Assembly (NCBI GenBank): GCA_030278955.1
Contig: JAOANR010000004.1
Location: 60,887,541 to 60,951,540, forward strand
Length of the DNA stretch: 64,000 bases
Source: Hygrophila difformis
Taxonomy: Eukaryota > Streptophyta > Magnoliopsida > Lamiales > Acanthaceae
Reading direction: 5' to 3'
Each line of letters begins with the position of its first letter. Positions within the stretch are counted from its first letter, which is position 1. Below, one piece after another: positions 9,339 through 19,940 of this stretch. Position numbers and translations under genes: made by a program. Under the pieces are notes generated by a model. The model did no database searches and was not told where the DNA came from. It saw nothing but the letters and a program-made list of their open reading frames with translations.

Positions 9339-9998
9339 TGTTTGGCTCTGGTGTAGCCAAGGACCTTTTTCTCCTCAAGGGAGGCTATCGGAAAAGGATC
9401 AAACCGATTACGGGTTCGAATTAACAATAATGCGCCCACAATTGAATGAATCTTCCTTGAATTGATCAACAATAACACGATACAACGGAGAATCTGCCTG
9501 TTGTTAAGAAACAACGGCGGAATTCACCAAAAACTGAGAACCAAACTACCAGCTGCTAAGGAGCAACGGTGGATTTGGAAATGGTAACCGCTACAAACTA
9601 GGCTAAATTCTAAGGAAAGCTGTAAAGGAAAGCTGTAAAGAAAGCAGTAAAGATAACAAGGAATTAAAATTGATAAAAGTAATTTGGGGGTTGGATTGAT
9701 CTCTCCGATTTTGAGTGCGTCGACCCCTATTTATAGCCGGAGCTGGAATAACCGCTCTCCGGCTAACTCCTCTGAGCCGAACTCTTTCTCTCTTCAATTC
9801 GATTGTTTTGGTTTCGGCTACTTCTTCCTATTTCGGCCGAAATCTTTATCAGCTTCGATTTCCTTCCTTCGGTTTGCTATGTACTTTCGGCCCTGCCAAT
9901 CTTGAGCCCACCTTCTTCTTGGATTTCCCCTTTCTTCCGGCCCATGTCTTACGGCCCAATAGCTCTTTCGCGGCCCACTATTTCGTATGGCCCCAACA
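9339..9998 (-). repeat. 5' LTR of the Tat-type retrotransposon
   Basis: On the minus strand the repeat starts TGTTGGGGCC at 9998 and ends GAGCCAAACA at 9339, giving TG...CA termini and a length of 660 bp. It abuts the primer-binding site after a one-base spacer. The partner LTR is not in the window, so the left boundary rests on the TG/CA rule and the adjacent primer site rather than on an alignment. Confidence 0.85.
9728..9735 (-). promoter_or_regulatory. TATA box of the LTR promoter
   Basis: The minus strand reads TATAAATAG here, about 260 bp into the LTR from its 5' end. That is a normal place for the U3 core promoter. Transcription would start some 25-35 bp further along the minus strand, near 9700. 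Confidence 0.65.
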
Positions 9999-10003
9999 GT
10001 AAG

Positions 10004-11080
10004 GTAATTATTAACTTTCGATTCAATGATTCAATTCTCTCAAGAAACCATTTAAATTTGTCTTTAATGATTCTCTCAAGAATTTACTACCCTTGCAGTT
10101 TCGATTCAATTTTGACTGTCTTCTTCACTGCTGTCTCAATTCTTCTACTTTAATGGTTTCTTATACTGTTGGGAAATTAACTTTTGTAAGTAATGTGAAA
10201 GTAGAAGTTTGATGTAAGTAATGTACATTTTCCATCATTGATTTACATGTTTTCCCCATAATGTACATTTATTTTTGGAGGGGAAGTAGTCTTATTCCGT
10301 AGATTATCCAAATGTTGGAATACAACACAACCTTTCAAGCCCAGGTTTAGCCAAGCCTCCGGAACCCCACATATAGCAATCAACAAGAATCACCAGCAGT
10401 ATCAATCCTCAAGTATCAACATCAACGTGAGGCAGCAGCATCAACAACATGAGACAACATCAACATGAGACAACAACAACATGAGGCAGCAGTATCAATC
10501 ATCAAGCCTTCCCAAAAACAACATCAACAACATGAGACAACACCGGGAACAACAGCATCAGCGCCATGAAGCCAACTTCATTAGCCTTTCTTCAAACTCC
10601 CCAGTCTGCTATAGAACTTTCCAGTGACGAATCAAAGTGACAATCCCTTAAACTTGCTTCATAATCACATCTCCCCTGCTTATATTATTCAACTCCAAAT
10701 GCATCGAAACAAAGGGACTAGGTAAAGGTAGACAACGGGGACAGGCTAGAGGTTTGAATTAGGGTGACCGGCTATAGGGAAATAAGGAATCTACTATAAA
10801 AATGATCATCCAGATTAAGCATGAGAGTTATATATTTATGCTTATACAATATCGAAATAAATTAATTTATTATAGATATGATTATATGTTTATTTTGGAA
10901 TGTTTTCAATTGGTAAATATATGTTTGTATTATTTTGTAATTTTGGCATTTTGGTTTATAACATTTTCCTAAAATTGAGATTTTTTAGAAAGGTATGTTT
11001 TTCTTACCTTTCTTTTTTATATTTCATAAAGCTAACTTTATAATTTCACTTTTTTTAAAAAAAAAAATATGTGTACTATA
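10004..11080. other. Intergenic, low-complexity CAACATGAG repeats
   Basis: This is the flank of the retrotransposon. From about 10405 to 10560 it holds imperfect repeats of CAACATGAGRCA. From about 10800 it is AT-rich. I see no convincing gene. Confidence 0.5.
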
Positions 11081-11084
11081 ATTC

Positions 11085-12665
11085 TAGATATCATTGGTCG
11101 TGTTGTGAGCTTCACTGGTCCTAAAACCATCACCACCCGAGTGGTAAAGAAAAGTTGTTGGTGGAAATGACTTTGGCAGATGCTGGGTATGTTTAAAATT
11201 TTACATATTTAAATTTAAATTTGAATTTTTATTTATGTTTCACTTTCCTATGGTATTACTATGAAGTGGTTGGCTAATTCTATGTGTGCACATGTAATAA
11301 AGTGGTACCACCATCGGTTGCTCTTTATGGGATGACTACGCCGGGCAATTCAATCATTGTGCAATGGAAAACGGTAAGAATATCAACATTTTGGTACTCC
11401 AATTCTGCCGACTTTCAATGTATCAAGGTAAATGCATTAAAAATATTTTTGCATATTAAATTGATTTTTAAATCATAATTATATATTTAATATTGGATCA
11501 AATTTAATATTTTATTGGCGCCAAAAAAATTAATCTTTTATTGATATTCAATAATGTGTAGGGAGCATCCGAATCCAAAATGGATTCAATGTCACCAAAC
11601 TCTCTCTAAATCCCCAAATATCCGAAGTGGATGATTTAAAGGAAAGGTACAACATATTTGATTTAATTTATTATATGCTTAATTTTTTGGTCATTATTCA
11701 GACTCAATGTAAATTGGACTGTTTAATGGAAATTTTTATTTGTTTCTCATTATTATCTTTTTTAATGTACTAGACTTGGTTTGGCCATCTCTATATCGGG
11801 AAATATTGCCAACAGCAGTCGCTCCAGTACCAACACATTCGATGAAGATATTTCGTCTAATGCGATTACTTCTTCAACAATAAAGACTATATGCACCACA
11901 GACTTGGTTAGTATTTTATATGTACTGCAATACTTAAATTTCAGTAATTTCCTCGATAATGTTTTCTAATGATATTTCCATCCTCAATTGAAAATAACCG
12001 GGTACATATTCCTTTTATGCCGAGGTTGTAAATGTTGATGAGTCAGTTGATTGGTTTTACCACGCATGTCAGATATGCACCAAGAAGATGGATCCTCAAG
12101 CTAAAGGATTTAAATGCAGGAAAAGCGGTGATAAGGATAGTGGTATCATGAAATAAATAGTATCCATCTTTGTTGCAGGTGAGTCGAGTTCATCTTCAGC
12201 TGTATTGTGGGACACAGATTGTTTTAAGCTGTTTGGAAAGTCAGCATTCGACTTGAACGCTTCACTGGAAGTGGTTTTATATTTATGACTTAATTATACT
12301 TTTTCATATTTTAGATAACATCCCATATTCCCATTGACATTTGTATATTTTTCTTCATAATTAATCTATGTATCTTATTATAGGATGAAGAATTCCCACT
12401 TCAGATTATTAACACCCTAATGTACAAGAGCTTTACTTTCAGGGTGTCAGTTCGGAAAGGTGACTCACTGCGATTTGGGAGACAGCTGAGTGTTTTGTCC
12501 ATCATTCCATATCAGTCATCTGAAATATCACCCTCTCAGTACATCGACCAAGCTGCTATTGCAGAGACATCTTCGAACCAAGAAATGCAAATTGTTGGTA
12601 GCGATGCTTGCGGAAACAGCACTCCAAATGCAGTCCAGTCGGTTGACATTTTAAGAGTATACTGA
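11085..12665 (+). pseudogene. Replication protein A large-subunit-like pseudogene
   Basis: Several exon-like blocks with retained splice sites encode OB-fold pieces of an RPA70-like protein. Near 11090 is IIGRVVSFTGPKTIT. At about 11305 is TTIGCSLWDDYAGQF, running to donor CAAG|GTAAAT. At about 11562 is a block with NGFNVTKLSLNPQ. At 11775 is LGLAISISGNI. At about 12037 is the DBD-C zinc-finger region (DWFYHACQICTKKM...FKCRKSG). At 12180 is VLWDTDCFKLFGKSA, and the tail ends at the TGA at 12663. The first block is shifted by one base (RVVKKSCWWK then stop, where RVVKK-LLVEMTLADAG is expected). One zinc-finger Cys is Ser, and a stop follows GIMK. RPA binds single-stranded DNA; this copy looks non-functional. 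RPA-like genes are known passengers of plant Helitrons. Confidence 0.75.
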
Positions 12666-12782
12666 GCAATGCAACTCACAACCCAGCACCCTAACAGAGG
12701 AATATATAGGAACATGATTGACTAATAAGTAAGAACATGAAAATAAAACTTCAAGGAATCGAAATTAAAAAAATAGCTTTAC

Positions 12783-13272
12783 CTTGATGCAGAGGTGCTT
12801 TAGACCCAGATTGGGGTCTTGGAGATGCAGATTTTGAATGAGACCTGGATCGCCTTGAAAATTTTCCTTTTTGGTGACTTGCTGCAAGTACATTAATGAA
12901 AGAGTAAATAAATAAATAATGATATAGATGGGATAAAAAGAAAGGATAAAGAAACAGTGAATAAAAATCACTTCACCACATCATCCAACCTTCTGCTTCT
13001 ACTTCTGCTCCGACTCACACTCCGGCTCCTACTTCGACCATTAGTCTTCCCTTTGGTGTAAGATGACTATGACCGCGGCTATGGCTTCTAGAACGACTTG
13101 AATCATATTCTTTTACCTAATTGATATGAGCATATATTATCACGAAAAGTAAGGCAACTGTAGTCTAGAAAAACAAAATAAACCCGGAAGTACATGTACT
13201 CATTTAATGCTTGGACCCTAGCCCGTGAGAAAGCATTGTGAAACTCAGAGCCATCAAGCTTCTTTATCTGCC
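12783..13272 (-). pseudogene. SR splicing-factor fragment (SR30/SR34-like C-terminal half)
   Basis: Three exon-like blocks lie on the minus strand. About 13272-13199 reads IKKLDGSEFHNAFSRARV, the end of the second RRM of plant SF2/ASF-type SR proteins. About 13117-13040 reads VKEYDSSRSRSHSRG, the start of the RS domain. 12881-12783 reads SPKRKFSRRSRSHSKSASP, the RS tail, with an acceptor TTGCAG and a donor CAAG|GTAAAG. No RRM1 or start is present nearby and no continuous frame joins the blocks, so this is a captured or decayed fragment. SR proteins direct splice-site choice in the nucleus. Confidence 0.7.
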
Positions 13273-13429
13273 GAGGAAAAGAAGAAATAATAACATAAGA
13301 AAAATTTCACCCACACAAAATGGGTTTGCATAAAAGCAGCAGCTCAAACAGAAGAGGAATAAAAACACACACTTTGCATATAGGATACTACTCCACAGGA
13401 CATAGGACAATAATGCATTGTTAGCGTTT

Positions 13430-14369
13430 GGTGACTGTTGCCTATGTGACTGAAATATTTTTTTTGCCTATGCACAAGAGTGACCTTGAAGTATAGGTAG
13501 ACTTAATGAGCAGTATATCCTAAAACAATTCTCTGCCTTCAAAAAGGTTCGAACCCTAAACCTTGCCTAATGGCTAGAGCCTCATAGCCACAAAAATCAA
13601 CGGTTGTTAGTAAACTGTTTTGATTTTGATCTAATTAGCAGTTTTAAGAATTTTAATTACTTATCTTTAGATTTTTATGATAAAGTCATAACTTACATTA
13701 TTATTGAACTGAGTTTACCTCATAAGATGGGTTGAACTTTCTTCTTGAAGGAGTTTGTCCAAGGTCAGTCCTTCATCCCTGTTGTATATATGTTGCTACT
13801 TCCACAATTGAAATATCTTTGAAGATTAAGCCAACAGAGCTTTATATTCCCCATATATTGTTATCGAGTTCCAATTTTCTTGCTTTAAATCAATGTTGAA
13901 TTTCTCATATAACTTCCGATCTCAGGTGTGGGAAATTGTGTATTCTAAGGATGGTTCGGTGAAGGAAATTGTCAGAGTTATGGAGCTCAAAGGTCACAAG
14001 GTTATGGTTGCATGCTTTTTAAAGCTCTTTGTGCTCATCATTCTATAATACAGGATATCCTATATCATTTATTTTTGTTCTGTTAAAACGGTTTTTGAAC
14101 TTAAGGTTCTGTGCTTTTTCCTATTACGTCAAATATCCTGCTATGCCAAAGTCAACCATTTTGCCCATTGTAGTGTAGTTCAGACCTGTGGCATCATTGT
14201 GCGCATGTTCAAATTTTTATTTTAAGTGTAATTTCAATTCCGTATAAGTTCTATATTTAAAGCCTAATCATCATATTGACCAAGTACATATTGAAAGCTG
14301 AGTTGTTGCCATAGTCAACCATCCTGTCTATTGTAGTGTTCTTATAAGTTCTATCGTTAAAGCCCAAAT
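13430..14369. other. Decayed sequence with a minor unknown coding-like block
   Basis: At about 13925-14030 (+) an acceptor-like AG is followed by a frame reading VWEIVYSKDGSVKEIVRVMELKGHK, here broken by a stop shortly after. I do not recognise it. At 13546 a GGTTCGAACC box-B-like string occurs without a supporting tRNA fold. Confidence 0.35.
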
Positions 14370-14657
14370 CCAGTGGAGACTCTCAAAAGATAAGGTTATC
14401 ATTGCAGCCAATGGAGACACAATATTGATCCTTGAAGATGGAAGGAAACTGTGTCTGGAGTGCTTGGATTCTTCGATAACGAAGACCCATGAGCGCCAAC
14501 TGTTGTACATTGAGATACAACAGTTTTACGAAGGGCTTAACATGAAGGTGGAGCAGGCAATTTCTCTTCTCTTGGTTGAGAGAGAAGCGTTGAATGAGGC
14601 TATGAAAGAAGAGAAAAAGGTAAAACCTTTTATGCTTGGAGACAACATTTTTGAGTA
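14370..14657 (+). pseudogene. DA1/DAR family gene fragment
   Basis: The plus strand encodes EDGRKLCLECLDSSITKTHE, then LYIEIQQFYEGLNMKVEQ, then LLLVEREALNEAMKEEK. This is the segment just after the LIM domain of plant DA1/DA1-related ubiquitin-activated peptidases, which restrict organ growth. Neither the UIM and LIM domains upstream nor the zinc peptidase HExxH region downstream is present. The frame stops at 14657 after a run-on (VKPFMLGDNIFE). It is an isolated exon-sized piece, consistent with transposon capture or decay. Confidence 0.75.
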
Positions 14658-14659
14658 AG

Positions 14660-15500
14660 TATACATATCAAAGTTCAATGCAAGGTTTCATGGAGGCCAA
14701 ATTCATTTCAATACACCAAAGCTTTCATGTAAGGTATTGAGGTGCAACAACCAATACAGCACTATTAGATATTTAATCCCTTTAAAAATTGTCGTTACTT
14801 CCATTCAATATCTTTTTTGGAAGTTTCGTAAGGTTGTTCTGTTGTTACCAACATACTAAACAACATCTAGCAGTGCTGGAATTTGCTGCAGCCACACACC
14901 ACTACATTAGTTTTAAGAACTTAAACACTTGAAGCACTTCAGACGTGGAAAAGCATTTTAAATCCAGTGTCGAAGACAATCATTTCAGGTTGTTTATGCA
15001 ATTGCTGAAGCCTTATAATCATGATCCATTCATAAAAGCCCACGATCTCCAAAATAGAAGAAGTTTGCTCTGAACAAATTCGGAAACAACGCTTAGAAAG
15101 CACAATCACTCCTTTTTTGTGTTTTAAAACTTTACATATAAAAATAAATTAGAAATTATAATTAGTGATATTTTATGTCATTGCAGGTTTTTCTATTGTC
15201 TTTCATATCTCATTCTTTTTAAGAATGAGAATATAGAAGATAATTATATTACATATTTATATTCTAAATTTGGAACAACTGCCTTTATTTATTTATTGAG
15301 AAAAATAATATAGAAATGTCATATAAGTATCAATCTTGGAAACTTAACAAGCCATGTTCTTTAAAATGATATATTTCTTCAATAGTTATTTTTCAAATCT
15401 TTAAAATAATGTCATTCTTCAAAAATATTTATTTTCCCTAAAACTTCTATTTAGATAAGGAAATTTTCTTAACGTCTTGCCTTACCAAATAAATACCATA
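14660..15500. other. AT-rich intergenic sequence
   Basis: No open frame, RNA gene or clear repeat boundary is visible. It separates the DA1 fragment from the Helitron. Confidence 0.5.
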
Positions 15501-16610
15501 TCTATATATATATATATGATATAATAAAAATTTAATTTATTAATAAAAATTAACCATTTCACACATATCTATAAATACATGGTTTGCATTGTGAAAAATA
15601 TAAGTTTGGTTTACTTATACTCTTCCTTCTCTTATAGCAATTGCTTATTCTTATTCTTCTTCTTCTTCTTTTTTTCTACTTTTTTTTTTTTAATTCTGCT
15701 TTCAGAATGTTTAATTCCAATCATGATAAAGATTTTTCCTTCGAAAGTGTTCATTGGATTACAAGTTTAAACACATGCACCACGTTTTTTTCCCTAAATA
15801 TGATTTTGGAAAGAAGGCTAAGGAATTTCTCGAAGATATTCGTGACAATAGGTCACTTCCATGGATGAACGAGGATCTATCAACTCTTAATACAGCGGTA
15901 GAGTTCCTAGGAAGGGCCGAAGTTAATATAAATGTTGCCATCGCTTCTGATGAATTCTGTGCTGAGATCAGACAAATTCAAATGCGACTGGATGATGCAA
16001 TAACTATGTGGAAGAAAACCGGCTACAATGATTCAACTCCCTTTAGTGTTCAACCAACGAAGATGGAATTGATTCAATCACAAATGGATAACTTTTTTTA
16101 TTTCTGTATCTGATGTATTTTCCAAAGAAATTATTCCTTATGTTGCAAATTTAGAAACGTTTTGGTTTGTGAATGTTAGGCCAAAGCTCAAAAAGATTTT
16201 GAGTAGGTATACAATGTTGTGATCGCGGTGTCATTATCAATAAAATTATATTTTCTTCAGCTTCATTACGTTTATTCTTTTGATTTATTAGTATCTAGCC
16301 TAATTCTACTAAAAATATTTATAGTATCCGGCATCTCTAATGTTTGCTTTGTAGTTAAATAAAATCATTATTTAACCATTATTTTCCTTACGCTTTATAG
16401 TATCTCGCCTAAAACCATTATTTTCCTTTCAATAATATATAATTATTTTTTTGATACTTACAATTACAATTGTTTTTGGTATTTTGTGTGTCAATTTGGA
16501 TTGTGGATTCCCACTTATAAGTAACGATAATAGGAAATTATTTTCACTTATAATATTTTCTTTCAATATTTTAATCTAAGCCCGGCGCATCGCGCGGGCG
16601 GTATAACTAG
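15501..16610 (+). mobile_element. Non-autonomous Helitron, 1.1 kb
   Basis: The 5' end TCTATATATATATAT follows an A at 15500. The 3' end is CTAG at 16607-16610, followed by T, as expected for insertion between A and T with no target duplication. A GC-rich imperfect hairpin (16580-16599: GCCCGGCG, loop CAT, CGCGCGGGC) lies 8-11 nt before the CTAG, the typical Helitron terminator palindrome. There is no RepHel helicase inside. The 3' end is strongly supported. The 5' end is the best candidate; a larger element reaching back over the RPA/SR/DA1 pieces cannot be excluded. Confidence 0.7.
15754..16113 (+). CDS. Unknown small ORF inside the Helitron
   Basis: The 119-aa frame reads MDYKFKHMHHVFFPKYDFGK at its start and is acidic/helical afterwards (for example FLEDIRDNRSLPWMNEDL). 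No family is recognised and no Helitron protein matches. It may be a captured host exon; the first part overlaps a T-rich intron-like tract ending near 15700. Confidence 0.3.
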   Translation: MDYKFKHMHHVFFPKYDFGKKAKEFLEDIRDNRSLPWMNEDLSTLNTAVEFLGRAEVNINVAIASDEFCAEIRQIQMRLDDAITMWKKTGYNDSTPFSVQPTKMELIQSQMDNFFYFCI

Positions 16611-17083
16611 TAATATATTTATACTAAAGCAAAAAACCAATTGCACTTATTCGACGGATCTAATTTTTAAATTATAAATATTGGTATCAGCATGGCTATT
16701 CTTGAAAAAAAAAAATGGTTGGTTTTGGTTTTCAACGATTTTGACTTTTCATGCAACACGAATGACGTTGACGTTGATTTTTTAGTTTAATTAGACAGTA
16801 GATTTTTTTCTTCTTCTTAAACATCGTTTTTAATAAAGTATTTAATAAATATTATTTACTAATTAAGAATATATACAACCTAATGACATACTACTTCTAT
16901 ATATATAGCAGTAGTACAAAGTCTACACTACAAGGACAGGAAGTCGGTGTTGTATGTGTATAAGTTTAGACTTTCAGAGCATTTGTGTTTTTAGGTTAAT
17001 TATTTTTAAAATAAATTTAATATTCAAAAAAGAAGTTTAAACTAGTAACCATACGTGATTCCTAAAAGAGAGGGAAAAAAAAA

Positions 17084-17115
<32 letters not shown>

Positions 17116-17306
17116 AAACGTGACGCTATTATATTAGTGTGTTTAGCATTTGGCAACTATGTCCAATTTATAAATGTGGGGAGATGAGTGGTGTCACAAA
17201 ATTAATAAAACTAAGTTTAAATTGTGATAATAGCCACAATATAAAAAAGTATTAAGAAAATTAGACTGGAATTTTTGGCTACACAATTAGACTCGAATTG
17301 ATAATA
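16611..17306. other. AT-rich intergenic sequence
   Basis: It contains an A-rich AAAAC-type simple repeat near 17080-17115. No gene is seen. Confidence 0.5.
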
Positions 17307-17566
17307 CTACCTCTGTTTTTGTGATAGTGCAACAAAGCACTATTTGCTATTATTTATTGTTCGAGTTTGACTCTAATTTTTATCATAGTTATATAAGGAA
17401 AAACATAGTCAAGTGAGATCTTGTTGGATTCGTCTCGTCATGTAGTTTTTAAATATCAAACTTCTAAAATTTTTACTTATACCGAACTTAAGTTATTAAT
17501 GGTTCAAAATATGCATTGGACTGCATGCATTTGGTGTTTGTTGCACTATCACAAAAACGGAGGAAG
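17307..17566. mobile_element. Stowaway-like MITE
   Basis: The element is flanked by TA. Its terminal inverted repeats are about 30 bp, CTACCTCTGTTTTTGTGATA on the left and its near-complement at the right end (...CAAAAACGGAGGAAG). The length is about 260 bp. The internal GTGAGATCTTGTTGGATTCG motif is shared with the other MITEs in this window. Confidence 0.8.
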
Positions 17567-17942
17567 TATAATAGTAAAACCACAAAATTTAAATAGTGTA
17601 CAAAGCCGAACGAAATTAAGTTAAAAACAATAATTTTATCAAATTAAATAGCGTCACCGCAAATATTAATTGGATGAATCAAACCAAATATAAAATTTTT
17701 TGAGTTTAATACAACAATTTTATCAATTTGAATCTGCCACCTATTTATGTAAACTGGGACACGGTTTGCTAAGCCCACCATGAATATGGTATTATTTTGA
17801 ATTTGACCAAATTTTGATATTATCTCTTTCAGTTTATTTTGTGATATTTTGAAATATAATAATCTTTAAAAATATAATTTCTCAGTGTGTAACTTATGGA
17901 ACATTTTACTGATCTAGGATTACTGAAAGTTTGTAAACAAAT

Positions 17943-18014
17943 GGGTCCATAGCTCAGTGGTAGAGCAATTGACTGCAGATCAATAGGTCACCGGTTCGAA
18001 CCCGGTTGGGCCCT
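17943..18014 (+). tRNA. tRNA-Cys (GCA)
   Basis: A 72-nt cloverleaf is visible. The acceptor stem GGGTCCA pairs with TGGGCCC (one T-G pair). The D arm is GCTC...GAGC, the anticodon stem ATTGA/TCAAT has loop CTGCAGA, and the T arm is ACCGG-TTCGAAC-CCGGT. The anticodon GCA is at 17975-17977. CCA is not encoded and there is no intron. A T-run follows at about 18020-18026 and can serve as the RNA polymerase III terminator. Confidence 0.96.
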
Positions 18015-18413
18015 AGACTATTTTTTTGCCACTAGAATAAAAATAAAATGTTTTGTATATATATATATTTTTGGATTACTACAAAGGAACACAACCATTC
18101 TGTATATTTTTGCCACTAGAATAAAAATATAAGTTTGGTATATTTTTGCCACTACATAAATTACAAAGTGACTAACCATTCTACCCAGTCTCGATCATCC
18201 TCAATGTTTTGTATTTAATAAAAATGCTTTAATAATTTTAGTTTTTTAAATATTCATGAAAAATCACGGTAACATTTGCAGGCTGCAGCCATGCCAAACA
18301 CGAAACAACTTCGTCTGCACTTAATTATAGGCTCAAACAATTTAATCAACATTTAGCAGTAATCTTGAGGTATTTGTGATTAATATCAAGCCAAATGTCG
18401 TTTGTAATTAATA

Positions 18414-18672
18414 CTCCCTCTGTCCCAGCTAAGATGTCTTGTTTGATTTCTGCACACAATCCAATACACATTTTTAATCATTAATATCTCAAAATATATA
18501 CAAGCGAAAATTATGTAAAATATACAATTTAAAACTATACAATTAGACGAATATAATAAGATCGAACTTGACTATTTTCTTCAAATATATAGTTACAATA
18601 ATATTGAGTCAAAGTTGAACAATGAACAGTGTCAAAAAGTTAAACAGGACGTCTTATATGGGACGGAGGGAG
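18414..18672. mobile_element. Stowaway-like MITE
   Basis: The termini are CTCCCTCTGTCCCA and its complement TGGGACGGAGGGAG, with TA duplicated on both sides. The length is 259 bp. It is closely similar inside to the element at 62020. Confidence 0.88.
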
Positions 18673-18720
18673 TACTTTGCTAATCAATTTCTGTAGAGTT
18701 AAAAATCATTGTTAATTAAA

Positions 18721-18850
18721 GGTCTCGGGTTCGAGCCTTTGTGTATGCAGAATTCTGCTTTGGGAGAGGCAATCCTTAAATGCCCACCCGATCCTCGAGG
18801 GATTAGTCTTTGGTCCAATGTGACCTGAGGATACCCTGGTATTCACCTAA
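18721..18850 (+). mobile_element. SINE, 5' truncated, with long target duplication
   Basis: A 130-bp insert starts with a tRNA-type box B (GGTCTCGGGTTCGAGCC) and ends in CACCTAAAAAAA-type A tail. A 20-bp target duplication at 18701-18720 and 18851-18870 (AAAAATCATTGTTAATTAAA, one mismatch) proves insertion by target-primed reverse transcription. Confidence 0.85.
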
Positions 18851-19172
18851 AAAAATCATTGTTAACTAAATTTAAATAAATAACATGCAAAGTTGAGAAC
18901 ATAATGTGAATAATTCAGTAGCCAAACGTCGACAACACCTTCACCAAGTCAACAATTAAACAATCTATTCTCCTCAAAATTCACAAAATTCAAAAGCAAA
19001 AAATGGGCAAACATATTTCAGCGAGTGAGGAAAAATAAAAATAAAAAATAAAATATAAAAAAAATTAAAGATTAAGAAATCTAATACCCAAAATATCATA
19101 ATCTTTTTACCCAAAAAAAAAAAAATAAAATCATAATCTACCACTAAAATAACAACCCCATTGCGACCCAAA

Positions 19173-19679
19173 TCAACCACATAAAGCCCTCATCTCCTTG
19201 ACAAAATTGGATGCAGAAAACTGCATGAATGCCTCTTGAAAGCAGCTATCCGAAAGCTCCGAAATCCCTCGACAGCACGCCGCCCCAACCACCATTGTCC
19301 GGTCCCCAAAGAATCTACCAATCAAGCTCCCAATGCAGCCATCGATGTATATTAGTGCTGTTGAGCAATCTGCCGGATCGCTCGATTTCCGATGATTATA
19401 GTGGGGATCATCTGGTGGAGTATGTGAGCTGCAGTGATGGCCATGGCGGCGGCCCTGGCCGCCGCGCCAATGGTGATGGTGGTGGTGCCGGTGGTGAATG
19501 CAATTTTTAGGGCTTAGGGCATAGGAACGAGAGTCTCCCGACGAGGAGAAAGACGAATCCAATGCTTGAACTTGAATGGAGTATCCATTGGGATTAATGA
19601 TGTTTGTAGGATGAACTGATGAGTGTAACAATATGATTGCGAGTATGATAGCAAAAATCGTGTGTTTTGCAACCATCAT
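19173..19679 (-). CDS. Secreted prolamin-like (EC1-related) protein with His-rich linker
   Basis: This is a single-exon ORF of 168 aa. It starts MMVAKHTIFAIILAIILLHS, a clear signal peptide of about 24 residues. A Ser-rich stretch and a His/Arg/Gly-rich segment follow (about residues 63-85, with seven or more clustered His). A C-terminal six-Cys domain has the spacing DC...GC...ACC...SC...LC seen in the plant prolamin-like family (Pfam PF05617), which includes egg-cell secreted EC1 proteins. The family is secreted and several members act in gamete signalling; the exact role here is not visible. The second Met (19676) is an alternative start. Stop is TGA after ALCG. The His cluster is unusual for the family and could bind metal. 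Confidence 0.8.
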   Translation of the reverse strand: MMVAKHTIFAIILAIILLHSSVHPTNIINPNGYSIQVQALDSSFSSSGDSRSYALSPKNCIHHRHHHHHHWRGGQGRRHGHHCSSHTPPDDPHYNHRKSSDPADCSTALIYIDGCIGSLIGRFFGDRTMVVGAACCRGISELSDSCFQEAFMQFSASNFVKEMRALCG

Positions 19680-19760
19680 GGGTTAATTAACGAAGCAATT
19701 GTATCGTGTATGGTGTTGGCTATAAATTTCGGAATACCTAAGGTTTATTCCGGCTATGGA

Positions 19761-19934
19761 TTAAATAGACTGATTTGTTTGGATTTGATTTTCTTTCAGA
19801 ACTTTGTTGAGATTTGTGGATTTTCGTTTGGTGTATATTTTTTAAAATGATATTCATGCAATATTTAGGAATTTAACGTTTCAATTTGGATATGATATGA
19901 TATGATATAGTTGGAAAAAAAAGAGAGTTTTTAA
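19761..19934. repeat. Direct repeat copy 1
   Basis: About 174 bp starting TTAAATAGACTGATTTGTTT is repeated at 20589-20757 in the same orientation, with small differences. The two copies flank the minus-strand Helitron-like element. Confidence 0.8.
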
Positions 19935-19940
19935 AAGAAA

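Larger units (their letters stand above)
1..9998 (-). mobile_element. Ty3/gypsy (Tat-type) LTR retrotransposon, 3' end outside window
   Basis: Read on the minus strand the order is 5' LTR (9998 to 9339), primer-binding site, gag-protease ORF, pol ORF, then about 2.5 kb holding ORFs of opposite polarity. The 3' polypurine tract and 3' LTR would lie left of base 1. Pol order RT, RNase H, second RNase H, integrase places it in Ty3/gypsy; a second archaeal-type RNase H plus an antisense ORF downstream of pol is what is known of the Tat lineage. Both main ORFs are long and uninterrupted, so the copy looks young. The hexamer TCGGCC and close variants recur across the whole block, which supports it being one element. 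The base to the right of the LTR begins GTAAG (9999-10003), the expected target-site duplication, whose partner is out of view. Confidence 0.95.

Noticed and set aside
13430..13600. Minus-strand SINE candidate around GGTTCGAACC at 13546
   Set aside because: There is only a single box B-like match, with no tail and no target duplication found.
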